Shown here piece by piece: positions 16,533-24,847 of a stretch of DNA of 55,971 bases. The stretch comes from an uncultured Collinsella sp. (GTDB lineage: Bacteria; Actinomycetota; Coriobacteriia; Coriobacteriales; Coriobacteriaceae). Numbering within the stretch: the stretch's first letter is position 1; every line of letters begins with the position of its first letter. The notes beneath the pieces were generated by a model. The model saw nothing but the letters and a program-made list of their open reading frames with translations. It did no database searches and was not told the DNA's origin. The stretch is from the NCBI GenBank assembly GCA_902467875.1, contig CABQWP010000007.1, positions 1 to 55,971 on the forward strand. The letters run 5' to 3'. A program made the translations under genes and the position numbers.

Positions 16533-17555
16533 ATGAGCAAAGAGTGTGTCGAGCAGGTCGAAGGCGCAGGGGCTTCGGTGCCGATGACCGATATATCGAA
16601 CATTGATGTGCCCGAGGGCACCGACGAGCTCAGCCGCAACACCCGTCGCGCCTGGCGCGAGCGCCTTAACGATGCGTCGTCGCGCAAGATGATCACGGGC
16701 GTCTTGGCTACGCTGGTGGGCGGTTCGTTTTGGGGCTTCTCGGGCACCAGCGCGAGCTTTCTGTTCGATACCTACCACGTCGACACCTTGTGGCTTATGA
16801 GCGTGCGTCAGATTCTCGCCGGTCTACTCTTTATGGCCGTGGTTGTTACGCGCGACCGCGAGCGCCTGGTCAAGCTCTGGACCACACCCGCCGATCGCAA
16901 GCAGCTGCTGCTCTTTACCGCTTTTGGCCTGCTGTTCAACCAGTTTTGCTATCTTTCGGCCGTGCGCCTGACGAACGCCGGAACCGCGACGGTGCTCCAG
17001 TGCCTGCAGCTCGTTATCATCATGGGCTACACCTGCGTGATCGATCGCCGCATGCCGCGTACTCGCGAAGTCATCGGCATTGGCCTGGCTCTGGGTGGAA
17101 CCTTTTTAATCGCCACCGGCGGCGACCCCACCAGCCTGAATATCTCGCCGCTTGGCCTGGCAGCAGGTCTTATGTGTGCGGTCAGCGCCGCGTGTATGGC
17201 GGTGATTCCCGCCAAGATCCTGCCCGAATACGGCAGCCCCATCGTCACGGGCTCGGCAATGCTCACGGCGGGCGTGATCTCATGTGTCTTCGTGCAGCCC
17301 TGGGCGCATGTGCCGGCACTCGACGCTGCCGGCGTCGAGGCGCTCGCGGTGTTCGTGGTTATCGGCTCGTTTTTTGCTTACATGCTCTATATGCAGGGCG
17401 TTAAGGACATCGGCTCGGTGCGTGCGAGTCTCATCGGAACCGTGGAGCCCGTCTCGGCGACCATCACCAGCGCCGTTATGCTGGGCACGGTGTTTTTGCC
17501 GACCGACCTTATCGGCTTTGCCATGATCATCGTGATGATGTTCCTCACGGTGTAG
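16533..17555 (+). CDS. EamA/DMT-family transporter
   Basis: A 340-aa inner-membrane protein of the drug/metabolite transporter superfamily. After a ~50-residue polar N-terminus come about ten hydrophobic segments in two EamA repeats (first starting near GVLATLVGGSFWGFSG, second near GLAAGLMCAVSAACMAV), and the C-terminal GSVRASLIGTVEPVSATITS motif typical of the family. Substrate is unknown; relatives export amino acids or metabolites. Start ATG 16533 follows GGGGGAGTGGA. Monocistronic between tRNA-Val and the DUF4012 gene. Confidence 0.92.
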   Translation: MSKECVEQVEGAGASVPMTDISNIDVPEGTDELSRNTRRAWRERLNDASSRKMITGVLATLVGGSFWGFSGTSASFLFDTYHVDTLWLMSVRQILAGLLFMAVVVTRDRERLVKLWTTPADRKQLLLFTAFGLLFNQFCYLSAVRLTNAGTATVLQCLQLVIIMGYTCVIDRRMPRTREVIGIGLALGGTFLIATGGDPTSLNISPLGLAAGLMCAVSAACMAVIPAKILPEYGSPIVTGSAMLTAGVISCVFVQPWAHVPALDAAGVEALAVFVVIGSFFAYMLYMQGVKDIGSVRASLIGTVEPVSATITSAVMLGTVFLPTDLIGFAMIIVMMFLTV

Positions 17556-17704
17556 CTGGCGCCGCTGCCAAGACGGAAAAGGTGTTGTGCCGCATTTTCG
17601 CCAATTGATGTCCGTGTCTGGAGTTTAGCTGTCGATGCTCAAAATGCCATAAACTAGTAACGTTATGGACTTTTTCATTGCGACTCAATTGCGAGGATTT
17701 CTTT

Positions 17705-20017
17705 ATGGCTGGTAATCACTTTAAGGGCAGCGATAGCGGCCGTCCTGCAGTTCCGCCGCGTCCGAACGGGGCTGGTAAGGCCGGCACGCCGGGCGGCGCT
17801 GGACAGGGCGGTTCCGGTAAGCGCGTGTCCCCGGGCGAGACAGCGATGTTTACCGCTCTGTACGAGCAGTCTCAAAAGGCAAAAAAGACCGGCCGTGCAA
17901 GAGGGAATGTCTTTGCGGGCGGTGCAACCTCCACGTCGCAGCCGAGCGGGGCTCCTTCGGTACCCGCGAACAACGCAGGTGCTGCCAACGCCGCGAATGC
18001 CGCCGGCAACGTTAATGCCGACAAGGCCGCCAACAATACTCCCTCTGCCGGTGGCGCGGGGCTTACGGGTAACCTTGGCACGATTTACACCGGCGCCTCC
18101 GAGACTGGCACGTTCGCCCGCCTGGATGATAGCGGTGCCGAGTTTGCGGGCTCGGGTTCCAAGGAAGATTATTACGATTTTGGCTTGAACTACGGTGGCG
18201 ACGCTTCGCCGAGTTCGACCTCTGACGGTCTGGTCCGTCATCGCCATCGCAAGGGCGAGCGCAAAAAGCGTCACACCGGCGCCATTATTGCCGTTGTAGT
18301 CGCGGTGCTTCTCGTTGCGCTTGGCGCAAGCGGCTTTATGCTGCTTAACTCGGCAAAGACCGTAAAGAGCGAAGCGAAGGAGGCTGTCGAGATCGTCGGT
18401 GGCCTTAAGGACAAGGTCACGTCGGGCGATTTTTCGACGCTGCCTGACGACGCGAAGAAGATCGATGAGCTCTGCGACAGCATGAAGGCGGAGACCTCGA
18501 GCCCGCTGTGGACGGCGGCATCGTTTATCCCGGTGTATGGCAGTGACATCAACGCAGCCCGCACCATGATCGACGCCCTGTCCGATGTCTCGAGCAACGC
18601 GCTGGTTCCCATGGCCGACAACCTTTCGCAGGCCACGCCCGGCAAGCTGTTCCAGGACGGCATGATTAACGTGTCCGCGCTGCAGGCGGTCGCCGATTCG
18701 CTTTCCAGCAGCTCGAAGGTGTTCAAGAGCGCCAACGAGAAGGTCCAGGGCATTGGCGATACTCATATTTCCCAGGTGACCGAGCTGGTCGATAAGGCCA
18801 AGGACGGCTTTGCCACCCTCAACGGTGCGGTTGACGCGGCGGAGAAGGTCGCCCCCGTCCTTCCCCAGATGCTTGGCGCCAACGGCCAGACGCGCAACTA
18901 CCTTATGTACGCCATGAACAACGTCGAGATTCGTGCTTGCGGCGGCTTTGGCGGTTCGCAGGGCCTGATTTCGGTCACTGACGGCCAGATGTCGATTGGC
19001 GAGTTTGTTCCCCGCATTGGACTCAGCGAGGATGAGGCAGTCGAGAGCGTCGACGAAGAGGATGAGGCGCTGTTCGGCAACCACAGTAACCTGTACAACT
19101 CGGGCAATACCTATTCGCCTGATTGGCCCCGCAACTCGCAGCGTGTCGCCGCGCTGTGGAAGTCCCAGTATGGACAGGACGTTGATGGCGTCATCGGTAT
19201 CGACCCGGTGTTCCTGCAGTATCTGCTGGGCCTGGTCGGTAACGTGTCACTGCCCGACGGAACGGTTGTCGACGGCACCAACGCCGCAAAGGTCCTCATG
19301 CACGATGTGTACTGGAACTATCCGGTCGAGGAGTCTGACGGCATCTTTGCATCCGTCGCCAGCGCTGCCTTCGACAAGATCCTTGGCGGTATCGGCGATG
19401 TCGATGTTACGAAGCTTGTCAGCGCCGTTGAGCGCGGTGCCGAAGAGGGCCGCCTGATCGCGTGGATGAGAAACGATGATGAGCAGAATGCCATCAAAGA
19501 GACGGGCATTGACGCTTCGCTGCCCGATCCGGATGACCCGAGTGCCGATCCTGTTGCCGGCGTTTACTTTAACAACCTGAGCTTCTCCAAGCTCGACTGG
19601 TATCTGAACGCCGACACTCAGATTGGTCAGGGCGTGAAGAACGGCGACGGCACGTGCTCCTATCGCATCACCGTTACCCTGACGAACATCATGACGCAGG
19701 AGGAGGCTGGCAAGCTGCCCGACTACGTTGCGGCGAGCGCGCCCGATGCCGCGCGTGACGACGAACGCCTGAATGTCTCGTTGTTTGCCCCGACGGGCGG
19801 CAACATCAGTGACCTTACGGTTGAGGGCACACAGTTTGGTCTTGGCGCCGCTACGTGGCATGGAATCCCCTTCTATTCGGGCACCGTTGACCTGCATGCT
19901 GGCGAGACGACGACGATCACGTATACGCTGACCACGTCGGCCGAGGCGGGGGACAAGCCGCTTACGCTGCGTCAGACTCCTACATGCCAGGCGGCTCGCG
20001 ACAGCGCGTCGGCGTAG
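17705..20017 (+). CDS. DUF4012-domain membrane protein
   Basis: A 770-aa protein. The first ~185 residues are low-complexity, rich in Gly, Ala, Asn and Pro, presumably a disordered cytoplasmic tail. A basic stretch (HRHRKGERKKRH) precedes a single membrane segment (about 192-215, AIIAVVVAVLLVALGASGF). The extracellular remainder is a DUF4012 domain (FIPVYGSDINAARTM, NYLMYAMNNVEIRACGGFGG). The family is common in Actinobacteria and often linked to surface polysaccharide loci, but its activity is not established. ATG 17705 follows GCGAGGA; an in-frame TTG at 17678 is less likely. Next is glmM, a cell-wall precursor gene, which fits an envelope role. Confidence 0.85.
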   Translation: MAGNHFKGSDSGRPAVPPRPNGAGKAGTPGGAGQGGSGKRVSPGETAMFTALYEQSQKAKKTGRARGNVFAGGATSTSQPSGAPSVPANNAGAANAANAAGNVNADKAANNTPSAGGAGLTGNLGTIYTGASETGTFARLDDSGAEFAGSGSKEDYYDFGLNYGGDASPSSTSDGLVRHRHRKGERKKRHTGAIIAVVVAVLLVALGASGFMLLNSAKTVKSEAKEAVEIVGGLKDKVTSGDFSTLPDDAKKIDELCDSMKAETSSPLWTAASFIPVYGSDINAARTMIDALSDVSSNALVPMADNLSQATPGKLFQDGMINVSALQAVADSLSSSSKVFKSANEKVQGIGDTHISQVTELVDKAKDGFATLNGAVDAAEKVAPVLPQMLGANGQTRNYLMYAMNNVEIRACGGFGGSQGLISVTDGQMSIGEFVPRIGLSEDEAVESVDEEDEALFGNHSNLYNSGNTYSPDWPRNSQRVAALWKSQYGQDVDGVIGIDPVFLQYLLGLVGNVSLPDGTVVDGTNAAKVLMHDVYWNYPVEESDGIFASVASAAFDKILGGIGDVDVTKLVSAVERGAEEGRLIAWMRNDDEQNAIKETGIDASLPDPDDPSADPVAGVYFNNLSFSKLDWYLNADTQIGQGVKNGDGTCSYRITVTLTNIMTQEEAGKLPDYVAASAPDAARDDERLNVSLFAPTGGNISDLTVEGTQFGLGAATWHGIPFYSGTVDLHAGETTTITYTLTTSAEAGDKPLTLRQTPTCQAARDSASA

Positions 20018-20054
20018 GGTTTTTCTGGTAGCGCAGATAATCGAGTACCATTTT

Positions 20055-20087
20055 GGGGCGGACAGGCAATCTGTCCGCCCCTATTTT
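20055..20087 (+). terminator. Hairpin terminator immediately upstream of glmM
   Basis: Perfect 11-bp arms 20055-20065 (GGGGCGGACAG) and 20071-20081, followed by TATTTTG. It terminates the DUF4012 transcript but sits only ~10 bases before the glmM Shine-Dalgarno. Confidence 0.8.
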
Positions 20088-20100
20088 GTAAGGAGAGCGC

Positions 20101-21432
20101 ATGAAGTACTTTGGCACCGACGGCTTTCGCGGTGAGGCCAACGTTGGGCTGACGGTAGAGCACGCTTATAAGATTGGCCGTTTTGTGGGCTGGTATTACG
20201 GCGCCAACCGCGAGCGCAAGGCACGCGTCATCGTGGGCAAGGACACGCGTCGCTCGAGTTATATGTTCGAGGCGGCGCTGGTGAGCGGTCTGGTCGCGAG
20301 CGGTGCGGACGCCTATATGCTGCACGTGATCCCCACGCCGGGCGTGGCGCATCAGACCGTGGAGGGCTGCTTCGATTGCGGCATCATGATCAGCGCGAGC
20401 CACAACCCGTTTTGCGATAACGGCATTAAGCTCGTCAACAGCGACGGCTTTAAGATGGACGAGGACGTACTGGAGCTCATCGAGGACTACATCGATGGCA
20501 AGAGCGAGGTGCCGCTGGCCACGGGCAACCACATCGGCGCCACGGTGGACTACATGCAGGGCCGCAACCGCTACATTGCTTCGCTCATCGCCAGCGTGAA
20601 CTTTTCGCTGCAGGGCGTCAAGATCGGTGTCGACTGCGCCAACGGCTCGGCTTCCTCGGTGGCCAAGCCGGTGTTCGACGCGCTGGGCGCTGACGTGCGC
20701 GTGATCAACGCCGCGCCCGATGGTTTTAACATCAACGTCGACTGCGGCTCCACGCATATGGAGCGTCTGCAGCGCCATGTGGTGGAGCAGGGCCTGGACG
20801 TGGGTTTTGCCTACGACGGCGATGCCGACCGCTGCCTGGCCGTGGATGAGCGCGGTCGCGTGGTAGACGGCGACCAGATCCTGTACGTGTGCGGCGTGTA
20901 TCTGAACAAGCACGGGCGACTCTCGGGCGGTACCGTGGTGCCGACGATTGCCAGCAACTTTGGCCTGGTCAAGTCGCTGGAGCTTGCCGGTCTGAGCGCC
21001 GTGACCAGCGGCGTGGGCGACCGTCACGTGTATGCCAAGATGCGCGAGGGCGGCTACAGCCTGGGTGGCGAGCAGACGGGCCATACGATCTTTGGCGATA
21101 TCGAGCGCACGGGCGACGGCATTATGACCTCGCTGCGCGTGATGGAAGTGATTCGTGCCGAGCGCGAGACGCTCTCGCAGCTCACGGCTCCGTGCAAGCT
21201 GCTGCCGCAGGCGCAGGTGGCCGTGCACGTGGCGGACAAGGACGCCGCGCTCGAGAACATGGGCGTGCAGAACGCCATCGCCGAGGCCGAGGCTGCGCTG
21301 GCAGGCGAGGGCCGCGTGCTCGTGCGCAAGAGCGGAACCGAGTCGGTTATCCGCGTGCTGGCCGAGGCGCCCGACCAAGCATCCGCCGATGCCGCCATGA
21401 AGCGCATCGCCAACGCGCTCGAGGCTCTGTAA
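20101..21432 (+). CDS. glmM: Phosphoglucosamine mutase
   Basis: Interconverts glucosamine-6-phosphate and glucosamine-1-phosphate on the route to UDP-GlcNAc for peptidoglycan. The 443-aa protein has the phosphoserine loop ISASHNP with Ser100, metal loop DGDADR near 240, sugar-binding GGEQTGH near 325-331 and phosphate-binding RKSGTES near 406-412. Length is standard. ATG 20101 follows AAGGAGAGC. A strong terminator lies just upstream with no obvious promoter between, which is odd for an essential gene. Confidence 0.96.
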   Translation: MKYFGTDGFRGEANVGLTVEHAYKIGRFVGWYYGANRERKARVIVGKDTRRSSYMFEAALVSGLVASGADAYMLHVIPTPGVAHQTVEGCFDCGIMISASHNPFCDNGIKLVNSDGFKMDEDVLELIEDYIDGKSEVPLATGNHIGATVDYMQGRNRYIASLIASVNFSLQGVKIGVDCANGSASSVAKPVFDALGADVRVINAAPDGFNINVDCGSTHMERLQRHVVEQGLDVGFAYDGDADRCLAVDERGRVVDGDQILYVCGVYLNKHGRLSGGTVVPTIASNFGLVKSLELAGLSAVTSGVGDRHVYAKMREGGYSLGGEQTGHTIFGDIERTGDGIMTSLRVMEVIRAERETLSQLTAPCKLLPQAQVAVHVADKDAALENMGVQNAIAEAEAALAGEGRVLVRKSGTESVIRVLAEAPDQASADAAMKRIANALEAL

Positions 21433-21434
21433 GG

Positions 21435-21458
21435 TAGTCATTGGGGACGTTCTTAAAC
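21435..21458. repeat. Second copy of the dispersed 24-bp repeat
   Basis: Exact match to 651-674, starting 2 bases after the glmM stop. Only the left half of the palindrome is present here; the right arm is missing. Confidence 0.85.
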
Positions 21459-21468
21459 AACTAGGTGG

Positions 21469-21507
21469 AAAGGGGGCGCCGCGGATTGGTTCCGCGGCGT
21501 CCCCTTT
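21469..21507. terminator. Bidirectional terminator, glmM / carboxypeptidase
   Basis: Arms 21469-21484 and 21492-21507 (AAAGGGG..CGCCGCGG against CCGCGGCG..CCCCTTT) form a long GC-rich hairpin with flanking A- and T-runs between the convergent genes. Confidence 0.8.
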
Positions 21508-21529
21508 GCGTTGACGTGTCGGTTATGCC

Positions 21530-23104
21530 TTACAGCTCGTAGAGCGTGGTGAACTTGTCCTGCAGGTAGCTGCAGTAGTAGCGGGCATCGAACGCCATGC
21601 CGCATGCGCCCTTGATGAGTTCCGGCGCGTCCTTGGCGCGGCCCCACTGCCAAATGTGCTCGCCCAGCCAGGCGCGGACGGGCGCCAGATCGCCGCTCGC
21701 ACAGGCGCCATTGAGGTCGACGCCGTCGCGGCACATGGCCGGCACAAACATGGCATCGTAGGCGCTACCCAGCGCATACGTGGGGAAGTAGCCAAACGAG
21801 CCGCCGCTCCAGTGCGTATCTTGCAGGCAGCCGCGTGTGTCGTCGGGAACGGGAATGCCCAGGTACTCGTCCATAAAGCGATTCCAAAGCGCGGGGATGT
21901 CCTTGGCCGTGGCCTCGCCGGCAAACAGCATGCGCTCAATCTCGTAACGCACCATGATATGCAGCGGGTAGGTGAGCTCGTCGGCCTCGGTACGGATCAG
22001 CGACGGCTGAGCGATGTTCACGGCGCGGTAGAGCGTGTCCTCGTCCACGTTGCCGTAGACCTCGGGCGCGTGGCGGCGCAGCACCTCGAGCAGCGGTCCC
22101 ATAAAGGCGCGGCTGCGGCCCACGGTGTTCTCGAAAAAGCGGCTCTGGCTCTCGTGGATGCCCATGGAGGTGCCGCCCTCCAGGCACGTGCGCGCGTAGG
22201 CGGGGTTCACGCCCAGCTCGTACATGGCGTGGCCGGCCTCGTGGATGATGCTGTAGACGTTGGAGATGCAATCGTCCTCGTAGATGTGCGTGGCGATGCG
22301 CGCGTCGCCCACCGAGAAGCCCTCGCTAAACGGATGCTCGGTAAAGGCAAGCGTGGTGTCGTCCAGGTCCAGGCCGACGAGTTTCATCAGGTCGAAGCTC
22401 ATGGCGCGCTGGGCGGCCTCGGGCACGCGGGCGTGCAAAAAGTCTGCAGCGGGCTGCTGGCCGCGCTCGCCGATGGCGTGCACGAGCGGCACGACCGTGG
22501 CCTTAACCTCGTCGCAAAACGCATCGAAGCTCTCGGTGGAAAGGCCGCGCTCGTACTGGTCGAGCCACACGTCGTATGGGTCGCGCTTGGGGTCCATGAG
22601 CTCGGCCTGATGCTTGAGCTGGCTGACGATTTTGTCCACATAGGGCTCAAAGCTCGCCCAGTCGTTGGCCGCTTTGGCCTTGTGCCACACGGCGTCGGCC
22701 TCGCAGGTGAGCCTGGTCCAGGCCTCGGCCTCCTCGGTGGGGATGACGCTTGCCTCGCGCTGGTCGCGGCCGAGCACGCGAATCTCGTCAAGCAGCTGTG
22801 GGTCGTCGATCTTTCCGCCGGTGACGGTCTCGCGTGCCAGCGAACGTACAAGTTCGACAGACTTTTCGCTGGTCAGGAGCTTATGGTGCTCGCCGGCAAG
22901 GGTGCCCATGGCGTCGGCACGGGCGGCGGCACCGTTGGCGGGAGCAATGGTCGCGCCGTCAAACTCGGCAATCTTGAGCAGGTACTCGCGGGTCCACAGT
23001 TTGCCTTCGAGCTTGCGGAATTTTTTGACGGCCTTATCGACCTTCATGCCTTTGGGCGTCTTGCCCGCTGCGGGCTTGGCCTTCTTATCGTGCTTCTTTT
23101 CCAT
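21530..23104 (-). CDS. Thermostable carboxypeptidase 1 family (M32) metallopeptidase
   Basis: A 524-aa zinc (or cobalt) carboxypeptidase that removes C-terminal residues from peptides. The HExxH motif is HEAGH (288-292), preceded by HPFS (257-260) and GDARI (266-270), all M32 hallmarks. No signal peptide is seen, so it is probably cytoplasmic peptide turnover. I chose ATG 23104 (MEKKHDKKAK) because AAGGATA lies just upstream. Length fits the family (~500 aa) plus a Lys-rich N-terminal extension. Confidence 0.93.
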   Translation of the reverse strand: MEKKHDKKAKPAAGKTPKGMKVDKAVKKFRKLEGKLWTREYLLKIAEFDGATIAPANGAAARADAMGTLAGEHHKLLTSEKSVELVRSLARETVTGGKIDDPQLLDEIRVLGRDQREASVIPTEEAEAWTRLTCEADAVWHKAKAANDWASFEPYVDKIVSQLKHQAELMDPKRDPYDVWLDQYERGLSTESFDAFCDEVKATVVPLVHAIGERGQQPAADFLHARVPEAAQRAMSFDLMKLVGLDLDDTTLAFTEHPFSEGFSVGDARIATHIYEDDCISNVYSIIHEAGHAMYELGVNPAYARTCLEGGTSMGIHESQSRFFENTVGRSRAFMGPLLEVLRRHAPEVYGNVDEDTLYRAVNIAQPSLIRTEADELTYPLHIMVRYEIERMLFAGEATAKDIPALWNRFMDEYLGIPVPDDTRGCLQDTHWSGGSFGYFPTYALGSAYDAMFVPAMCRDGVDLNGACASGDLAPVRAWLGEHIWQWGRAKDAPELIKGACGMAFDARYYCSYLQDKFTTLYEL

Positions 23105-23242
23105 ACCATATCCTTGATCTCGCGAGCCGAACGCCACGGCTGGGCGCACGGCCAGTTTGCACAGCTACCTGCCTTGTACCCAGCACGAACAAAACGGAAC
23201 GCGGCGATACGCCCACACAATGTGGTATCCTATAGCCCAATG

Positions 23243-23523
23243 CGTTGACGGAGAGGGTTTTGCCCGCCGCGTCGCCGGCAAGAGAGGGAAGGTCATGGGC
23301 TGCAAGCCTTCCTGCGGTGACAAGGGCCAAGCGTTCACTCCCGAGCAGCGACCTCAACGGGCACGCGGCCAGCGGCGGCGAAGCCCCAGTAGGGAAGCCG
23401 TGAGCCTCGCGACAAGGGGCAAAGAGTGGGCGCGGCGGGCCAGACATCCGCCGGGTCAAACAAGGTGGTACCGCGGAATTCAACCGTCCTTGGGCAATGC
23501 ACATGCCCGAGGGCGGTTTTTTG
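23243..23523 (+). promoter_or_regulatory. T-box leader (tRNA-Phe sensing) upstream of pheST
   Basis: Stem I is closed by CGTTGA (23243-23248) and TCAACG (23354-23359). A TTC codon at 23334-23336 on its 3' side fits the specifier for Phe. The T-box core AAGGTGGTACCGCGG is at 23462-23476. The terminator, with arms starting at AACCGTCC (23483) and ending in GGGCGGTTTTTTG (23523), directly follows, so this acts by transcription attenuation: uncharged tRNA-Phe stabilises the antiterminator. The rest of the 504-bp gap between the carboxypeptidase and pheS holds no gene. Confidence 0.93.
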
Positions 23524-23608
23524 TTACCGAACCGGGCCGCGTTTTCGCAACGTCAGACGGCGGCAGCCGCCTCGGCAAGCGGGGAGCGCGAGAGACGAAA
23601 GGGAAGAC

Positions 23609-24685
23609 ATGAGTCTGATTGATGATCTGGTCAAACTCGAGGAAGAGGCCAAGGAGCTCGTCGCGGGCGCCGACGACGCCGCAAAGCTCGAGGCCGCGCG
23701 CGTTGAGCTGCTCGGCCGCAAGGGCCGCATCACTGGCCTGATGCGCATGATGGGCAAGCTCGCCCCCGAGGATCGTCCCATGATGGGCAAGCGCGCCAAC
23801 GAGATGCGCCAGCTGATTGAGGGCATGCTCGACGAGCGCACCACCGAGATGAAGGCCGCCGCCCTCAAGCACACACTCGAGCACGAGGCCGTCGATATCA
23901 CGCTGCCGGGCATCCGTCCGCAGATCGGTCACCAGCACCTGATCAAGCAGATCATCGAGGAGGCCGAGGACATCTTCTGCGGCATCGGCTACACCGTCGA
24001 GTCCGGTCCCATGGTCGACACCTCCTACTACAACTTCACCGCGCTCAACGCCCCCATGGATCACCCGAGCCGCTCGGCCCGCGACACCTTCTACGTGGTC
24101 GACAACAACCCCGGCAGCGTCGCACACCCCGAGGCTCACGCCCACGGCGAGTCCGACGTGCTGCTGCGCACCCAGACCTCGGGCGTGCAGATCCACACCA
24201 TGGAGTCGCAGAAGCCGCCCATCTACATGATCTGCCCGGGCACCGTCTATCGTCCCGACACGGCCGACGCCTGCCACCTGCCGCAGTTCAACCAGATCGA
24301 GGGCCTGGTCGTCGACGAGGGCATCACCTTTGGCGATCTTAAGGGCACGCTCGACTACTTTGTTAAGTGCATGTTTGGCGAGGACCGCAAGACGCGTTAC
24401 CGCCCGCACTTCTTCCCCTTCACCGAGCCCAGCTGCGAGGTGGACGTGAGCTGCCATGTGTGCGGCGGCAAGGGCTGCAACTTCTGCAAACACAGCGGCT
24501 GGATCGAGATCCTGGGCTGCGGCATGGTCGACCCCAACGTCCTGATCAACTGCGGTATCGACCCCGAGAAGTACACCGGCTTCGCCTTTGGTATTGGCGC
24601 CGAGCGCGTCGCGGCCCTGCGCTACGACCTGCCGGACCTCAGAACCCTGATGACAGGCGATATGCGTTTCCTGAACCAATTTTAG
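23609..24685 (+). CDS. pheS: Phenylalanyl-tRNA synthetase alpha chain
   Basis: Catalytic subunit of the alpha2-beta2 enzyme that charges tRNA-Phe. The 358-aa protein has the N-terminal coiled coil (residues ~1-90), class II motif 2 region (PHFFPFTEPSCEVDV) and motif 3 (GFAFGIGAERVAALRY), plus Cys pairs CHVCGGKGCNFC. ATG 23609 (MSLIDDLVK) follows AAAGGGAAG; the frame is open further upstream only through the T-box. Expression is controlled by the T-box leader and shared with pheT. Confidence 0.96.
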   Translation: MSLIDDLVKLEEEAKELVAGADDAAKLEAARVELLGRKGRITGLMRMMGKLAPEDRPMMGKRANEMRQLIEGMLDERTTEMKAAALKHTLEHEAVDITLPGIRPQIGHQHLIKQIIEEAEDIFCGIGYTVESGPMVDTSYYNFTALNAPMDHPSRSARDTFYVVDNNPGSVAHPEAHAHGESDVLLRTQTSGVQIHTMESQKPPIYMICPGTVYRPDTADACHLPQFNQIEGLVVDEGITFGDLKGTLDYFVKCMFGEDRKTRYRPHFFPFTEPSCEVDVSCHVCGGKGCNFCKHSGWIEILGCGMVDPNVLINCGIDPEKYTGFAFGIGAERVAALRYDLPDLRTLMTGDMRFLNQF

Positions 24686-24691
24686 GCTTGC

Positions 24692-24777
24692 CCAGGCACC
24701 CCATCTTGGCGTTCAACCGTCGCTCGCGTACCTTTAGTACGCGTCGCTCCTCTTTCACGCCAACCTGGGGCACCTGG
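24692..24777. repeat. 86-bp interrupted palindrome between pheS and pheT
   Basis: Outer arms CCAGGCACCCC / GGGGCACCTGG, then TTGGCGT / ACGCCAA, then GCGTAC / GTACGC around a TTTA centre. RNA would fold into one long imperfect hairpin without a T-run. Likely a REP-like element or an mRNA-processing stem. Confidence 0.75.
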
Positions 24778-24847
24778 ACAACCCTAAGGCGAACGTCTTC
24801 ATTTGATATTTCCTCCCTATGCGGAGATTAAGAACTAGGAGAGCTAC

